A stretch of 5,875 bases of DNA, taken from positions 1 through 5,875 of the forward strand of contig JAESQZ010000196.1 in the NCBI GenBank assembly GCA_016764955.1, in the 5' to 3' direction. This DNA is from Deltaproteobacteria bacterium. GTDB taxonomy: Bacteria; Myxococcota; UBA727; JABDBI01. The position numbers were made by a program, and so were the translations under genes. The notes below the pieces were generated by a model. The model was given only the letters and a program-made list of their open reading frames with translations, was not told the origin of the DNA and made no database searches. Of the stretch, positions 4,841 to 5,875 are shown one piece after another (within the stretch, counting starts at the first letter, position 1; each line of letters begins with the position of its first letter).

Positions 4841-5499
4841 TTAGCCTTTCTGCTCAGTGCGCTTAACCCGCTCTTCTTTTCGGGCTTTTTCGACTTCACC
4901 ATGATGCCCGCTGAGTAAAACATCTGGCACGCGATGGCCTTCGAACTCGACTGGCCTTGTGTATTGCCGATGTTCTAGTTCACCTTGAGCGTGGCTTTCT
5001 TGCTCGAGCGATTCTGGGTTGCCTAAAACGCTTGGAACATAACGTGTCACGGCGTCTAACATGACCATGGCTGGCAATTCACCGCCGGTGAGCACATAAG
5101 GGCCGATTGACAGCGACTCATCGACATAATGCTCAATACGAGCGTCGATGCCTTCATAGCGGCCGCAGACAAAAACCAATGCTCATAGTCAGCTAGTCTT
5201 TTGGCATCTGCTTGTGTAAATTGCTTGCCAGCAGGATCGCATAAAATCACGCGGCTTTTGAGTTTTGAGTCTAATGCTGAACGCAAAGCTGCAGTGACCA
5301 CGTCGACTTTCATGACCTGGCCTGGACCGCCGCCATAGGGTGTATCATCGACTGTTTTATGTTTGTTAGTCGCAAAGTCTCGAGTTTGAATTTCTTCAAC
5401 AGAAAGCAAATTTTTCTCGATAGCACGGCCCAAAATAGAGGCTTTAACAACCGAGCGAGTCATTTCTGGGAAGAGTGAAACAAAAGAAGCTTTAAGCAT
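4841..5499 (-). pseudogene. trmD: trmD, tRNA (guanine37-N1)-methyltransferase, frameshifted
   Basis: TrmD methylates N1 of G37 next to the anticodon in tRNAs for Pro, Leu and Arg, using SAM bound in a trefoil knot. Frame one (ATG at 5499, with AGAGGG upstream in the rimM end) carries SLFPEM (8-13), RDF (40-42), HKTVDDTPYGGGPG (47-60) and runs to HW at 107-108. Frame two continues with VCGRYEGIDAR, SIGPYVLTGGELPA, YTRP and VPDVLLSGHH, ending at 4841. The break is at 5171-5178: one extra T in the five-T run of the minus strand would give ...HWFFVCGRYEG and a continuous 219-aa protein. E. coli TrmD has 255 aa; the C-terminal tail here is short and highly charged. The cause may be a sequencing indel, a real mutation or recoding. 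trmD overlaps the end of rimM by 8 nt. Confidence 0.9.
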
Positions 5500-5875
5500 C
5501 AAAAAAGCCCTCTGGTAAATCAAATATAAGTTCTTTGGCTTCTTCGTTGATGGAAACCCAAATTGGTTTTACAAACGGAATCAATAGCTGATTATCTAGC
5601 TCTACTAAAAGCTGGGCGCCCTGTGAAAAACCAGTGACTTTGCCTAAGTTTTTGCCATTAATATCTTTGGCTTCGTAGCCCATGAGATCAGCCAAGTAGA
5701 GCTCGTCAGAATCAGCTTCTTGGAAATCTGAGCGTTTGATCCAGATTTCAGAACCCGCTAATTTTTCGGCTTCAGTGCGATCGGTGATGCCTTTGAATAA
5801 GATTCGATCGTGCGAGAGGACTTCGGCGATTTGGCATGTCATCCCGGGCTTGACCCGGGATCCAGCGCTGGACCC
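5492..5875 (-). CDS. rimM: rimM, 16S rRNA processing protein, 5' end outside window and repeat-interrupted
   Basis: RimM binds 30S precursors and ribosomal protein S19 during 16S rRNA maturation. Counting from the internal ATG at 5842, residues 3-35 (KGITDRTEAEKLAGSEIWI at 17-35) match the end of the RimM N-terminal domain, and residues 46-115 form the PRC-barrel part (ELYLADLMGYEA at 47-58, LGKVTGF at 66-72, LLIPFV at 86-91, IFDLPEGFF at 106-114). The roughly 60 N-terminal residues with the usual G-K-I-x-G-x-x-G-x-x-G motif are absent from the window. The frame stays open from the ATG to the edge, reading GSSAGSRVKPG through the palindromic repeat. So either the repeat sits in frame inside rimM, or it has cut the gene and translation restarts at 5842. 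The gene precedes and overlaps trmD, as usual. Confidence 0.88.
   Translation of the reverse strand, partial: GSSAGSRVKPGMTCQIAEVLSHDRILFKGITDRTEAEKLAGSEIWIKRSDFQEADSDELYLADLMGYEAKDINGKNLGKVTGFSQGAQLLVELDNQLLIPFVKPIWVSINEEAKELIFDLPEGFFDA
5838..5875. repeat. GTCA-ended palindromic element, copy C (runs off the edge)
   Basis: It starts with GTCA (5838-5841). The hairpin ATCCCGGG/CCCGGGAT with loop CTTGA (5841-5861) follows, then the perfect palindrome CCAGCGCTGG (5862-5871) and ACCC at the window end. The layout, GTCA then hairpin then ATC...GACCC, parallels copy A, where a shorter TCTAGA joins two hairpins. A second hairpin and TGAC end would be expected beyond the window. It sits inside the reading frame of rimM and donates the ATGAC of its apparent start. 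Confidence 0.85.

Overview
The window reads as Gram-negative, proteobacterial-type chromosome of moderate GC. The tRNA-Glu is close to the standard gamma/betaproteobacterial form with an encoded CCA. rimM and trmD keep their usual order. Several genes have good Shine-Dalgarno sites. GTCA-ended palindromic repeats of the CCCGGGCTTGACCCGGG kind are familiar from alphaproteobacteria and host-associated lineages. These hints do not agree well enough to name a genus.

Left end (1-231): tRNA-Glu(UUC) and tRNA-Pro(GGG) lie in tandem on the minus strand, transcribed leftwards. Positions 1-65 hold no gene I can support, only a 6-bp inverted repeat (19-24 with 41-46) around a 16-nt loop.

Left-centre (278-2507, minus strand): five short, tightly packed genes look like a type III secretion (T3SS)-like cassette. 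In transcription order they are an 85-aa helical protein, two cysteine-free paralogues with the same C-terminal module (one with a glycine-rich centre), a three-TPR protein resembling SycD/LcrH-type chaperones, and a 114-aa orphan whose start lies 4 nt past the TPR stop. No ATPase, ring or export-gate gene is visible, so the T3SS reading is an inference from protein architecture and context. The strongest candidate for something undescribed is this secreted-pair plus chaperone module.

Centre-right (2553-4815, plus strand): a three-gene operon starts divergently from the cassette: a DUF2203 protein, an alpha/beta-hydrolase esterase of the Est30 type, and a compact RsmB 16S rRNA m5C methyltransferase. 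The genes overlap by 1 nt and 25 nt.

Right end (4841-5875, minus strand): rimM, running off the window edge, and trmD form the ribosome-maturation/tRNA-modification pair. Both look damaged. trmD has a one-base frameshift in a homopolymer, and rimM is open in frame through a palindromic repeat that sits where its N-terminal domain should join. Three copies of the GTCA...TGAC palindromic family lie in the window (1623-1672, 4819-4834, 5838-edge), each at a gene boundary or inside a gene. Two of them supply the apparent start codon of the neighbouring reading frame.
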